A stretch of 64,000 nt of DNA from Sphingobium chlorophenolicum (GCF_000722875.1 NZ_JFHR01000011.1:1-64000), one strand, 5' to 3'. Shown: positions 46,412 to 55,374, numbered from the stretch's first letter. Notes: a model not told the origin generated them from the letters alone. Numbers and translations are program-made.

Positions 46412-46720
46412 ATGCCGCTCGGCCTTGCAGCGCTGGATGAACTGAACGCGGCGTTCGAAGCGCTGCGGTCGGTGCTGGACGGCACGGACGTGGCGGCGAT
46501 AGAAGCCGCGACCCACAGGATCGCCGCAGCCGCCTCCGCCGTTCGCGCCATCGGCGTGTGGCGTTCCGATCCGGCGGTGCGGGATCGGCTGACGGCTTTG
46601 CAGCCGCTGATCGAATCGGCGCGGATTCGTACGAACCTGCTGGCCGATCATATGAATCAGCGGCTCGCCATTCTGGCTGAGCGGGGCGCGGAAAATGCGC
46701 CGCTGGTCTACGGTCGCTGA
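46412..46720 (+). CDS. flgN: FlgN-like flagellar export chaperone
   Basis: The 102-residue helical protein (LDELNAAFEALRSVLDGTDVAAIEAATHRIAAAAS) directly follows flgM, where FlgN, the chaperone for FlgK and FlgL, is usually encoded. The sequence is short and low in family-specific residues, so the call rests mainly on position, size and helical character. A strong terminator follows. Confidence 0.65.
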   Translation: MPLGLAALDELNAAFEALRSVLDGTDVAAIEAATHRIAAAASAVRAIGVWRSDPAVRDRLTALQPLIESARIRTNLLADHMNQRLAILAERGAENAPLVYGR

Positions 46721-46747
46721 AAAACTCCCATTTCCTCATGTTTCCGG

Positions 46748-46770
46748 AAGGCGCCCATGGGCGCCTTTTT
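46748..46770 (+). terminator. Rho-independent terminator of flgA-M-N
   Basis: AAGGCGCCCA and TGGGCGCCTT form a perfect 20-bp palindrome (46748-46767) followed by a T-run. It separates this unit from the sigma-54 promoter at 46823. Confidence 0.9.
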
Positions 46771-46822
46771 GCTTTGAGCCGAATGCGAAAAAGCGAATTA
46801 TGAGCGCGCGTTAACCAAATCT

Positions 46823-46838
46823 TGGCACGTCACTTGCT
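46823..46838 (+). promoter_or_regulatory. Sigma-54 promoter of the transglycosylase-flhA-fliA operon
   Basis: TGGCAC (46823-46828), 5 bases, TTGCT (46834-46838) matches the -24/-12 consensus exactly. It ends 38 bp before the GTG start of the transglycosylase gene. Confidence 0.9.
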
Positions 46839-46875
46839 CTAATGACCCCCGGTACCAACGGGGATTGTGTAATCA

Positions 46876-47697
46876 GTGTCGGCATTCGCAGACATCACAG
46901 CAACAGGCGCTTCGACGGGCAACCGCGTGACCAACGCGATTGCCATGGCCAGCCGCAGGACGGGCGTAGACTTCGCCTATCTGCTGGGCCAGGCCAAGAT
47001 CGAGAGCAGCCTCAATCCCACGGCCCGCGCCACCACTTCCTCCGCGACCGGCCTGTACCAGTTCGTCGACCAGAGCTGGCTGGCGGTCATTGACCAGCAT
47101 GGCAGCGAATATGGCTTGGGCTGGGCCGCCGACGCGATCAGCCGGGGCAGCAACGGCCGTTATTATGTGTCCGACCCCGAACTTCGCCAGCAGATATTGG
47201 ACCTGCGCAAGCATCCTGAAACCGCCTCTGTCATGGCGGCCGAACATGCGGCGGACAACAAGGCGACCCTGGAACAGCGGCTGGGCCGGGAGGCGGAGCC
47301 GGTCGACCTGTATATGGCGCATTTCCTGGGCGTCGGGGGGGCCAGCAAATTCCTGTCGATGAACGACCGAGCGCCGGATGCGTCCGCCGCATCGATGTTC
47401 CCGGCGGCGGCCCGCGCCAACCGCGCGATCTTCTACGACAGGCAGGGCAACGCCCGCAGCTTCGCCGAAATCCGCGACCGCTTCGCCGCGAAGCTCCAGA
47501 AGGGCTTCGATTCGGTCGGCGGCGGCGACATTCAATATGCCGACGCGTCCTTGCCCTCCGGCGCGAAGACCGTGCAGCCCGCCGACTATGTGCGGATCGA
47601 AACCCAGCGCCTTGCGACCGCCGCCGACGTCACCGTCCGGCCGGAACCGCAGACGGCGCGCCTCGCCTATCTCATGCTCGCCACCCTCGGAAGGTAA
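46876..47697 (+). CDS. Flagellar lytic transglycosylase (SltF-like)
   Basis: The GTG start at 46876 is the only one that fits the promoter spacing. The 273-residue protein has a lytic transglycosylase core: FAYLLGQAKIESSLNPTARATTSSATGLYQFVDQSW, where the catalytic Glu lies in KIESSLNP. No classical signal peptide is seen, so it may be exported by the flagellar apparatus or by other means. It opens peptidoglycan for the rod and replaces the hydrolase domain missing from the short FlgJ. It lies 9 bp upstream of flhA. Confidence 0.85.
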   Translation: MSAFADITATGASTGNRVTNAIAMASRRTGVDFAYLLGQAKIESSLNPTARATTSSATGLYQFVDQSWLAVIDQHGSEYGLGWAADAISRGSNGRYYVSDPELRQQILDLRKHPETASVMAAEHAADNKATLEQRLGREAEPVDLYMAHFLGVGGASKFLSMNDRAPDASAASMFPAAARANRAIFYDRQGNARSFAEIRDRFAAKLQKGFDSVGGGDIQYADASLPSGAKTVQPADYVRIETQRLATAADVTVRPEPQTARLAYLMLATLGR

Positions 47698-47706
47698 CGG
47701 CCCGAT

Positions 47707-49827
47707 ATGACTCCCGCCCAAGTCAAAGCGAAGATCTGGATGAGCGCCGCCAAGGGGGCGGTGCTGCCCATCGCGACGCTGATGGTCGTGCTGTTCATGA
47801 TGGTGCCGGTCCCGGCGATCATGCTGGACATCGGGTTCATCACCAACATCATGATCTCGCTGGCCGTGCTGATGGTGGCGCTGAACGCGGCCAAGCCGCT
47901 CGATTTCTCCAGCTTCCCGACGGTGCTGCTGTTCGCAACCCTGCTGCGGCTGGCGCTGAACGTCGCATCGACCCGCGTCGTGCTGGTGAACGGGCATGAG
48001 GGCACCGATTCGGCGGGCCACGTCATCGAGGCCTTCGGTCACTTCCTGATCGGCGGCGACTATGTCGTCGGCATCTTCGTCTTCGCGATCCTGATGATCA
48101 TCAATCTGGTGGTCATCACCAAGGGCGCGGGCCGCGTGTCGGAAGTGTCGGCGCGCTTCACCCTGGACGCCTTGCCCGGCAAGCAGATGGCCATCGACGC
48201 CGACCTGAACGCAGGCCTGCTGACCCCCGAAGAGGCCAAGGTCCGCCGCCGCGAAGTCGCGACCGAAGCCGATTTCTACGGCTCCATGGACGGCGCGTCC
48301 AAATTCGTGAAGGGCGATGCGGTCGCGGGCATATTGATCCTGGCGATCAACATCGTCGGCGGCATCATATTGGGCGTGGTCAGCCATAAGCTGAGCATCG
48401 GCGAGGCCGCGCAGACCTATATCATCCTGGCCATCGGCGATGCGCTGGTGGCGCAGATTCCTGCGCTTTTGCTCTCCATCGCCGCCGCCGCCATCGTGAC
48501 GCGGGTCGGCAGCGAGGACGATCTGTCCAACCAGATCACCAGCCAGTTCGGTTCGGGCAAGGCATGGATGCCGGTCGCGGCGATCCTGACCTTTCTCGGC
48601 ATCCTGCCGGGCATGCCGCACATGATCATCCTGCCCGCCGCTGCGGTGGCTGGCGGCATCGCATGGCACCTCCGCAAATCGAGCCAGCGCAAGGCCGCCG
48701 AACCCGAACCCGCCGCTCCGCCGCCCAATCCGGCGCTGATCGAATGGAACGACGTGTCGGACGGCGCGGTGCTGGGGCTGGAGATCGGCTATGGGTTGAT
48801 CGCCCTGGTGGACGAGCGCAAGGGCGCGCCGCTGATGGCCCGGATCACCGGCATCCGTCGGCAGCTTTCCAAGGAACTGGGTTTCGTCGTGCCGATGGTC
48901 CGCGTAAAGGACAATCTGGCGCTGGAGCCGAACCAATATCGCATCACCATCGCCGGCGTCGTCGTGGGCGAGGACGAGATTTTCCCTGACGATCTGCTGG
49001 CGCTCGACAGCGGCGCGCTGGAGGGCACGGTGTCCGGCCGCGAGGCGAAAGACCCGACCTTCGGTCTGGAAGCCGTGTGGATTTCGCCCGCCAAGCGCAG
49101 CGAGGCCGTGGTCGCGGGCTATACCGTGGTCGATCCGCCGACGGTGGTCGCCACCCATCTCAACCAGCTCATCGCGATGAACGCCAGCGAGATGTTCGGC
49201 CTGGATGAAGCGCGCAAGCTGCTCGACAATCTGAAGGACGTCGCGCCGCAACTGGTCGACGGGCTGACGCCGGGCCTGCTGAACCTTACGCAGATCAGCG
49301 CGCTGTGCCGTGCGCTGCTGGCCGAGGGCATTCCGCTCAAGGACTTCCGCCGCATTTGCGAGGCTATGGTCGATGCTGCTCGGCCCGACATGAACCTGGA
49401 CCAACTGGTGGAAGCGGTGCGGCAGCGCATCGGATCGCTCATCATCCAGGGCCTTGTCCCGGTGAAGATGCCGTTGCCGGTGATCACGCTGGACGGCGAT
49501 CTGGAAGCGCTGCTGGCGCAGGCGATGCGCGTGGCGGGCGATGCCCGGCACCCGATCGAGCCCGCGCTCGCCAACCGCATCATAGAGGCGGTGGTGACGG
49601 CTGCCCGGCCGCTGCTGGGGCAGGCGCGCAACTTCGCCATCGTCACATCGCCGGTCGCGCGCCGCGCGCTGGCCCGCCTGTTCAAACCGCATCTGCCGGA
49701 GACGCCCGTGTTGTCCTTCCTGGAAATTCCCGACGGCAAGGGCGTGGAAGTCGTCGCCGTGGTCGGCGGCGAACAGCGGCCCGCGCCGCGCCATGACCCC
49801 CTGCCAGCCCGCGAACGCGTCGCTTAA
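47707..49827 (+). CDS. flhA: Flagellar type III export protein FlhA
   Basis: FlhA is the export-gate component with an N-terminal channel and C-terminal chaperone-docking ring. The 706-residue protein has about eight membrane helices up to residue 320 and conserved FHIPEP-type stretches (MDGASKFVKGDAVAGILILAIN, TLLRLALNVASTRVVL). The cytoplasmic part follows (ILILPAA linker, then about 330-700). It lies 9 bp after the transglycosylase and is followed 12 bp later by fliA. Confidence 0.97.
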   Translation: MTPAQVKAKIWMSAAKGAVLPIATLMVVLFMMVPVPAIMLDIGFITNIMISLAVLMVALNAAKPLDFSSFPTVLLFATLLRLALNVASTRVVLVNGHEGTDSAGHVIEAFGHFLIGGDYVVGIFVFAILMIINLVVITKGAGRVSEVSARFTLDALPGKQMAIDADLNAGLLTPEEAKVRRREVATEADFYGSMDGASKFVKGDAVAGILILAINIVGGIILGVVSHKLSIGEAAQTYIILAIGDALVAQIPALLLSIAAAAIVTRVGSEDDLSNQITSQFGSGKAWMPVAAILTFLGILPGMPHMIILPAAAVAGGIAWHLRKSSQRKAAEPEPAAPPPNPALIEWNDVSDGAVLGLEIGYGLIALVDERKGAPLMARITGIRRQLSKELGFVVPMVRVKDNLALEPNQYRITIAGVVVGEDEIFPDDLLALDSGALEGTVSGREAKDPTFGLEAVWISPAKRSEAVVAGYTVVDPPTVVATHLNQLIAMNASEMFGLDEARKLLDNLKDVAPQLVDGLTPGLLNLTQISALCRALLAEGIPLKDFRRICEAMVDAARPDMNLDQLVEAVRQRIGSLIIQGLVPVKMPLPVITLDGDLEALLAQAMRVAGDARHPIEPALANRIIEAVVTAARPLLGQARNFAIVTSPVARRALARLFKPHLPETPVLSFLEIPDGKGVEVVAVVGGEQRPAPRHDPLPARERVA

Positions 49828-49839
49828 GGAGCCAGCCTG

Positions 49840-50577
49840 ATGTTCATGAACAGGGTCGTCGCCGGTTCCGATGCCAACACCTATGGCCGGTCCGCCCACG
49901 CCAATTCGCCGGAAAGGCTGGCGCGCCAATATATGCCGCTGGTGCGCAAGACCGCCTGGCATGTCCATGGCCGCGTATCGAGCGCCATAGAGATAGAAGA
50001 TCTGCTTCAGATCGGCATGGTCGCGCTGGTGGAGGCAGCCAACGGCTTCGAGGATCGCGGCCTGGGCTTCGCCTCCTACGCGCAGATGCGCGTGCGCGGG
50101 GCGATGATCGACCATCTGCGCCGCCACGCGACCATGACGCGATCCGCCATGGCCCAGCGCAAGCAGTTGGCGGGCATCCGCAACCGGCTGGAACAGAAAT
50201 TGGGCCGCATTCCGCTGGAATCGGAAATGTCTGCGGAGATGGGGCTGGACCCCGCCGCCTATCGCGAAGTGGCCGACGGTTGCGAGATGGTGCAGCACAC
50301 CAGCATGGACGAGGTCTATTCCGACCAGTCCATGTGGTTCGCCGATGTCGAGGACCGCGCCGACGATGTGATGGAGCGGGAGTCGCTGAAGGCGGCGCTC
50401 GCAAAATATATTGGCGAATTGCCGCAGCGCGAGGCGCTGGTGCTTCAGCTTTATTTCGTCGAGGAACTCAATCTGGAGGAAATCGGCGCGACGCTGGACA
50501 TCGGCGCGGCGCGGGTCTGCCAGATCAAGAAGGCGGCGCTCGACAAGCTGCGCGAGAAATTGCGGGATTGGGACTGA
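49840..50577 (+). CDS. fliA: Flagellar sigma factor 28 (FliA)
   Basis: FliA directs RNA polymerase to late flagellar promoters. The 245-residue protein has regions 2 (IEIEDLLQIGMVALVEAANGFEDRGLGFASYAQMRVRGAMIDHLR), 3 and 4 (LPQREALVLQLYFVEELNLEEIGATLDIGAARVCQIKKAALDKLR). Two predicted targets are visible in this window, the promoters of motAB and fliC. It is the last gene of the transglycosylase-flhA-fliA unit and converges with opgH across a hairpin. Confidence 0.97.
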   Translation: MFMNRVVAGSDANTYGRSAHANSPERLARQYMPLVRKTAWHVHGRVSSAIEIEDLLQIGMVALVEAANGFEDRGLGFASYAQMRVRGAMIDHLRRHATMTRSAMAQRKQLAGIRNRLEQKLGRIPLESEMSAEMGLDPAAYREVADGCEMVQHTSMDEVYSDQSMWFADVEDRADDVMERESLKAALAKYIGELPQREALVLQLYFVEELNLEEIGATLDIGAARVCQIKKAALDKLREKLRDWD

Positions 50578-50593
50578 ATTTACATAGCGCGAC

Positions 50594-50617
50594 GTGTTCC
50601 TGCCTTCGCAGGAACAC
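50594..50617. terminator. Hairpin between convergent fliA and opgH
   Basis: GTGTTCCTGC (50594-50603) and GCAGGAACAC (50608-50617) form a perfect 10-bp stem with a CTTC-type loop. It belongs to the same family as 27098-27117 and can act on both strands. Confidence 0.7.
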
Positions 50618-50628
50618 ACTGTTCTGCT

Positions 50629-52521
50629 TCAGCTATCGTTCGCGGCGTTGGAAAAGCCCTTGATCGGCGCGTTGTCCAACTGCAACTGGCGATAGCGCGT
50701 CTTCTGGTAGTTTTGCGTCCGCCACCACGGCTCCGCCACCTGGAACAGCCCGCTCTTCGCGACCTGCGCCCCTAAATCCTTGCGCGCCGTGAAGGCCGCG
50801 AAGAAGGGCGCCAGCACCAGTCCCGCCGCCACCGGCGCGATCCAGCCCAGCGAAGTGCCGGACCTGACCGCCAGCAGGGTCAGCCCCGCGCCCAGCAATA
50901 TATGCCATTTGAACAGCCAGACCGCGGGCAGTATCGCCATGCCGTCGCGGTCGCGGGTCTGGCCGTTCCAACTGCTCTTGCGGCCCATCAATATGCCGAA
51001 CAGGTTGATGGTCTGGGTCAGCATGCTGATGGGGGCCATCAGGATCGACAACGCGATGTCCGCGATCACCCCGCGCATCATCCTGACGCCGCCGCCAAAG
51101 CCGATGCGCCGCGCCGGATCGGCCAGCGCCCAGAGCAGCGCCAGCAGTTTCGGCCCGAACAGCAGCACGGCGGTCAGCGCCAGCAGGCTGCCTGCGGGCA
51201 GGATCGCGCTGGGCGGCCAGACGCCCGCCGCCGCGCCGCCCAGCACCACCAGCATCAACGCCAGCCATAGCGGCGAGGTGCAATAGGCGGACGCTCCGAC
51301 GAAGAGCTGGAACTTGCTGACCGGATGCATCCCCTTGATCTTGGAGAGCAGCGGGACATGCTGGATATTGCCCTGGCACCAGCGCCGGTCGCGAGTGGCG
51401 AGGTCGGGCAGGGAAGGGGGAAATTCCTCGAAACTGTTGTCGGCCATGACGATATGCACGTCCCAGCCGCGACGGCGCAGCAGGGCGGCCTCTACCATGT
51501 CATGGCTCATGATATGGCCGCCGAAGGGCGCTCGCCCCGGCAGTTCGGGCAGGCCGCAGCTTTGCGCGAAGGCGCGGGTGCGCAGGATGGCGTTATGGCC
51601 CCAGAACATGCCCTCCGACCCCGCCCACCAGATCATACCGGCGGCGGAGATCGGCCCGAACAGGCGGCTGGCGAACTGCTGCCAGCGGGCGAATAGGGTG
51701 GAGGCGCCAACGATGGACGGCACCGTCTGGATCAGTCCGACATGGGGATGCCGCTCCATATCCGACGCCAGCCGCGCCATGGTCTGGCCGCTCATCACGC
51801 TGTCGGCGTCGAGCACGATCATATAATCATAGGCGCCGCCGAAGCGTTCGACCCATTCGGCGATATTGCCGGGTTTGCGGCCGACATTCAGGGCGCGGCG
51901 GCGATAATGGACGGGCCGGGAGAAGCCTCTGCGCATATTCAGATAGGCGGCGCGTTCGATCTCGCCATTTTCGGCGTTCGAATCGCTCAGGATGAAGAAT
52001 TCGAAGCGTTCGCCGCCCATCACCTGCGCCAGCGATCGCTCCATGATCGACAGGCGGCCCAGCACGCCCTGAAAATCCTCATTGCAGACCGGCAGCAGCA
52101 CGGCGGTGCGCCCGCGCAGCGGCGTCGTGGAGCGGGCGCGATAGGGGCGCACGCTTTGCCCCTTGCCCATGGTCAACAGCAGAAAGCCGATCAGGCTGGT
52201 CGCGAAGCCGAAGGCGATCCAGGCGAAGAGCGGGATGAACAGGGCCAGATAAACCCCCTCCCACGCCGAAATGCCGTCCAGTCCGATGGAGCGCCGCATC
52301 TCATGCGCCGCCATGGAGGCGGGCAGCAGCGCCAGCAGCACGACCAGCGTCCGCCGTGCCCAAAGGTCGATGTTGAACGGGCGGTGGGGCAGGTCGCGGG
52401 GCGTCGCGGCGAAATCCTGCGCGGGCATGGCCAGCGGCCTTTCCGGCGGCAGATGTTCGAACGCCCGGACTGGGGCCGATTCGCTCGCCTTGTCGCTATG
52501 CACGCCGCCCGTCGCTTTCAT
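50629..52521 (-). CDS. opgH: Glucan glucosyltransferase OpgH (MdoH)
   Basis: OpgH builds and exports the backbone of osmoregulated periplasmic glucans in the inner membrane. The 630-residue protein has several membrane helices at both ends, and the central GT2 domain with VLLPVCNEDFQGV, the DSNAEN and VLDADSVMSG acidic motifs and the acceptor motif RDRRWCQGN. It is shorter at the N-terminus than the E. coli protein (847 aa). It lies 73 bp after opgG, which should be its partner. Confidence 0.95.
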   Translation of the reverse strand: MKATGGVHSDKASESAPVRAFEHLPPERPLAMPAQDFAATPRDLPHRPFNIDLWARRTLVVLLALLPASMAAHEMRRSIGLDGISAWEGVYLALFIPLFAWIAFGFATSLIGFLLLTMGKGQSVRPYRARSTTPLRGRTAVLLPVCNEDFQGVLGRLSIMERSLAQVMGGERFEFFILSDSNAENGEIERAAYLNMRRGFSRPVHYRRRALNVGRKPGNIAEWVERFGGAYDYMIVLDADSVMSGQTMARLASDMERHPHVGLIQTVPSIVGASTLFARWQQFASRLFGPISAAGMIWWAGSEGMFWGHNAILRTRAFAQSCGLPELPGRAPFGGHIMSHDMVEAALLRRRGWDVHIVMADNSFEEFPPSLPDLATRDRRWCQGNIQHVPLLSKIKGMHPVSKFQLFVGASAYCTSPLWLALMLVVLGGAAAGVWPPSAILPAGSLLALTAVLLFGPKLLALLWALADPARRIGFGGGVRMMRGVIADIALSILMAPISMLTQTINLFGILMGRKSSWNGQTRDRDGMAILPAVWLFKWHILLGAGLTLLAVRSGTSLGWIAPVAAGLVLAPFFAAFTARKDLGAQVAKSGLFQVAEPWWRTQNYQKTRYRQLQLDNAPIKGFSNAANDS

Positions 52522-52594
52522 GCCTGACCCGTTTTATCTTGGAACCCGTCACCAGAACCCGCCTTATAGCCGGCTGGTTCCGTTCCGCCTGTCC

Positions 52595-54091
52595 TCAGGC
52601 GCCCAGCGGGTAATGCACATATTCGCTGAACGGCCGATTGCCAGCGCGAAGTTGGGCGCGGATATCGGTCGGCCTGCCCCCGTCCCGACGGATATCCAGG
52701 ACCATGCGGAACATGTCCTTCTGGTGCAGCACAGGATAACCCGCTTTCTTGACCAGCGTTCCGCCCGCCAAGTCGACCCATATGTCGGGCTTTGCGCCCG
52801 CCGGGACCCCTACGAAATCGACCAGGAACCGGTCCACCCCGGCCTCGCCCGATTGCCCGGTCCAGATATTCTCGACCGTGGCGATGCCGGTGGAGGCGGG
52901 GGTCCGCGCCGCCGACCAGTCCAGCCGGTAGCTCGCCTCGATCCGGCTGCCTGCGCGGACGGGCGCGGCGGGCGTCCAATAGGCGGCGACATTGTCGGTA
53001 TATTCGCTGTCGGTCGGGAAGGCGTAGAGCCTGACCTGCCCCGCACCCATCGGCCTGCGGCTGGTCGCCCACAAGGATGGCCGCCGTTCGTAGAAGACGC
53101 CGTCGTCCTGATAATGATCGAAATTCCGGTCGCGCTGGAGCAGGCCGAACCCCTTGGGATTGCGCTCGGCAAAGACGTCGACACGGGGCGCTGAAGGGTT
53201 CACCAGCGGGCGGCAATGGGCGGTGCCGTCGGCGCTGGCGATGGACAGCATGTCGCTGTCATGGATTTCCGGCCGCCAGTCGGTGCGGGTGCGCCGGTCG
53301 GCCTGATCGTACCAGAACATGCTGGTCATCGGCATCAGCCCCAGTTCGTTGATCGCCTTGCGCGCGAACAGCACCGCGTCGACATCCTGCCGCACGCCCC
53401 GCGGTGTCAGCGTATTGGCGAAGCGGAACGCGCCGGTCAGCGACGCGCTGTCCATCAATGCATAGACGGTGACGCTGCTGCGCCCGGTGCGCTCCAGCCA
53501 GAAATGGGTGAAGCGGGGAAATTCCTCCTTCCCCGCGATGCTGGTGTTGATCGCGACGGCGCGGGCGGAGAGGCCGAACTGCTTTTCGGCGGGGGCGCGG
53601 AAATAAGTCGCGCCCAGGAAGGACAGCCAATCGCCGTCCCGCGCCGCATTCATGATGCGGAACCCGGCAAAGCCAGCGCCGGGGCCAAGGTTGCGCACCG
53701 CATTGCCCGGCGGCGCGTCGAACATGTCGGGATCGTAGCGCAGCGGCGCGGCGCGGCCGTTTTCGACCAGCGCGATCTCGACCGGCTGCTGCACCGTGCC
53801 GCTCAGCGGGAACAGGCGGATGCCGGTGTCGTCCCCCTTGTCGTTCCAGATCGTCCGATCGTCCCGGAAGCGCGCCTGATTGAAGGCGTCATAGCCGATC
53901 TTGTCCGCGCCGGGGAAAAAGGGCGTCACGGCAAAGGGCGCGCGGGTCAGCCGCTGCGCCCGGCCGATCACCATGTTCCAGGAGAAAGTTTCGCCCCTTC
54001 CCTGAGCCAGTGCCGAATGGGGAAGCAGCAGGGCCGCGCCGGAGGCGGCGATCATGGCGCGGCGATCTATCTTGGTCATGGCGCTTATCAT
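52595..54091 (-). CDS. opgG: Periplasmic glucan biosynthesis protein OpgG/OpgD
   Basis: This is the periplasmic partner of OpgH in glucan synthesis. The protein has up to 498 residues. A second ATG at 54079 (MTKIDRRAMIAASGAALLLP) fits the export signal better; its RR pair before a hydrophobic core looks like a Tat signal, as in OpgD. Family stretches are DAFNQARFRDDRTIW, FFRAPAEKQFGLSARA, LERTGRSSVTVYALMDSASLTGAF and the NPKGFGLLQRDRNFDHYQD block. Whether it acts as OpgG or OpgD cannot be told from sequence alone. The next downstream gene on this strand is opgH. Confidence 0.92.
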   Translation of the reverse strand: MISAMTKIDRRAMIAASGAALLLPHSALAQGRGETFSWNMVIGRAQRLTRAPFAVTPFFPGADKIGYDAFNQARFRDDRTIWNDKGDDTGIRLFPLSGTVQQPVEIALVENGRAAPLRYDPDMFDAPPGNAVRNLGPGAGFAGFRIMNAARDGDWLSFLGATYFRAPAEKQFGLSARAVAINTSIAGKEEFPRFTHFWLERTGRSSVTVYALMDSASLTGAFRFANTLTPRGVRQDVDAVLFARKAINELGLMPMTSMFWYDQADRRTRTDWRPEIHDSDMLSIASADGTAHCRPLVNPSAPRVDVFAERNPKGFGLLQRDRNFDHYQDDGVFYERRPSLWATSRRPMGAGQVRLYAFPTDSEYTDNVAAYWTPAAPVRAGSRIEASYRLDWSAARTPASTGIATVENIWTGQSGEAGVDRFLVDFVGVPAGAKPDIWVDLAGGTLVKKAGYPVLHQKDMFRMVLDIRRDGGRPTDIRAQLRAGNRPFSEYVHYPLGA

Positions 54092-54148
54092 GGGTGCGAC
54101 AACCGCCGATGCAAGTGTTTCGATCCCGCATCGATCCGTAAATGCGAT

Positions 54149-54178
54149 GAAGCCTCCGCCCGGGGGGACGGAGGCTTC
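54149..54178. terminator. Hairpin between opgG and fliC
   Basis: GAAGCCTCCG (54149-54158) and CGGAGGCTTC (54169-54178) form a perfect 10-bp stem with a 10-nt loop. Confidence 0.65.
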
Positions 54179-54250
54179 GTTAAGCTGGTCGTTTCATCGA
54201 AGTTTTTACCCCCGGCACGGTGGGGACTGTAAATGCGCCGGGGGCGACAT

Positions 54251-54283
54251 GACCGGCTGAGGTGACCAAGACCCCAGCCGGTC
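54251..54283 (-). terminator. Hairpin just downstream of fliC
   Basis: GACCGGCTG (54251-54259) pairs with CAGCCGGTC (54275-54283) across 15 nt, 17 bp after the fliC stop codon. There is no T-run on the minus strand, so it may act together with the next hairpin at 54149. Confidence 0.55.
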
Positions 54284-54299
54284 AATCCGGTGTCAGGTC

Positions 54300-55133
54300 T
54301 TAGCTGATCAGCTTCAGCACGCCCTGCTGGCTCTGGTTGGCCTGCGCCAGCATCGCGGTCGAAGCCTGGCTCAGGATCTGCTGCTTGGCGAGCGCGGTCG
54401 TTTCGGCCGAGAAGTCGGCGTCCTCGATGCGGCTGCGGGCGTCGGTCAGGTTGGTGACGTTGGCCGTCAGGTTGTTGACCGTCGATTCCAGGCGGTTCTG
54501 CGCCGCGCCGAGGTCGGCGCGCTTCGTCGCAACCGTTTCCAGCGCCGTGTCATAGACCGCGAGGTCGGCAGCCACGAAAGCAGGGGCCGCCACGGTGCCG
54601 CTCAGCGCGCCGCCGGTGGCGGTGGCGACGGTGGACAGGTCGAGCTGACCCAGGGTGATGGCGACGGTGTCGGTGCCGCCGGCGCCTGCCTGGACGCTGA
54701 TGGTTGCCGGGGCGGTCGCGGAGAAGAGGCTCTTGCCGTTGAACTGGGTCTTGCTCAGGACCGAGTCGATCTGCTTGGCGAGCTGGTCGATTTCGTTCTT
54801 GATGTTGCCCTGCGACTTCGTGTCGTTGGTGCCGTTCAGGCCCTGGACCGTCAGTTCACGCATGCGCTGCAGCATGTTGCTGACTTCGCCGAGCGCGCCT
54901 TCCGCCGTCTGGGCGAGCGAGATGCCGTCATTGGCGTTGCGGATGCCCTGGGTCATGCCGCGAATCTGCGAGGTCATGGTGGAGGCGATGGCGAGGCCGG
55001 CGGCGTCGTCCTTCGCGCTGTTGATGCGCTTGCCGGTCGACAGGCGTTCCATCGCGGTGCCCAGAGCCTTGTTGGCCATGGCCGAAGCGTTCTGAGCGCG
55101 CAGCGCCGAGGAGTTGGTTCCGATAACAGTCAT
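54300..55133 (-). CDS. fliC: Flagellin
   Basis: The 277-residue protein has the flagellin N-terminal coil ([48 protein letters not shown]) and the C-terminal coil ([44 protein letters not shown]). The middle domain is only about 80 residues, so the filament surface is minimal, as in Caulobacter-type flagellins. It is read from a sigma-28 promoter at 55197-55223 and is divergent from the flbD-like gene. No fliD or fliS is present in the window. Confidence 0.97.
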   Translation of the reverse strand: MTVIGTNSSALRAQNASAMANKALGTAMERLSTGKRINSAKDDAAGLAIASTMTSQIRGMTQGIRNANDGISLAQTAEGALGEVSNMLQRMRELTVQGLNGTNDTKSQGNIKNEIDQLAKQIDSVLSKTQFNGKSLFSATAPATISVQAGAGGTDTVAITLGQLDLSTVATATGGALSGTVAAPAFVAADLAVYDTALETVATKRADLGAAQNRLESTVNNLTANVTNLTDARSRIEDADFSAETTALAKQQILSQASTAMLAQANQSQQGVLKLIS

Positions 55134-55196
55134 GATAATCCCTTTCCGTTCACTATCAGGTCGCTGCCATCAGGCTGCTTGCGGCCTCGAAAGGGG

Positions 55197-55223
55197 ATAA
55201 CGGCGGGACGAAAAAAGCTTTTA
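55197..55223 (-). promoter_or_regulatory. Sigma-28 (FliA) promoter of fliC
   Basis: On the minus strand the site reads TAAA, 15 bases, GCCGTTAT, close to TAAA-N15-GCCGATAA. It ends about 63 bp upstream of the fliC start codon. Confidence 0.7.
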
Positions 55224-55344
55224 GGGCGGGCGCGATTTTTTTCGGATTTTTTCGAAAAGCCCCGGAAAACGGGGCTTCGATCCGCCCCCCAGGACGCATC
55301 TATATGCGGCAGGCCCAAAAAGGTTCCGGCAGGGCGGAAAAAAA

Positions 55345-55374
55345 TTGCCGTTATGCGGCAAGGACTTTGCCGCA
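55345..55374. promoter_or_regulatory. Candidate FlbD-type binding array
   Basis: TTGCCG (55345), CGGCAA (55356) and TTGCCG (55367) are spaced exactly 11 bp. The last two belong to a larger perfect palindrome, TGCGGCAA (55354-55361) and TTGCCGCA (55367-55374). The central unit CGGCAA-N5-TTGCC also resembles a sigma-54 -24/-12 site on both strands. It lies upstream of both fliC and the activator gene and may serve autoregulation. Confidence 0.5.

Noticed and set aside
46873-50619. A 1248-codon open frame on the minus strand across the transglycosylase, flhA and fliA
   Set aside because: It is a mirror of three well-identified genes on the other strand, caused by high GC and third-position bias. 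Its product is low-complexity and matches no family.
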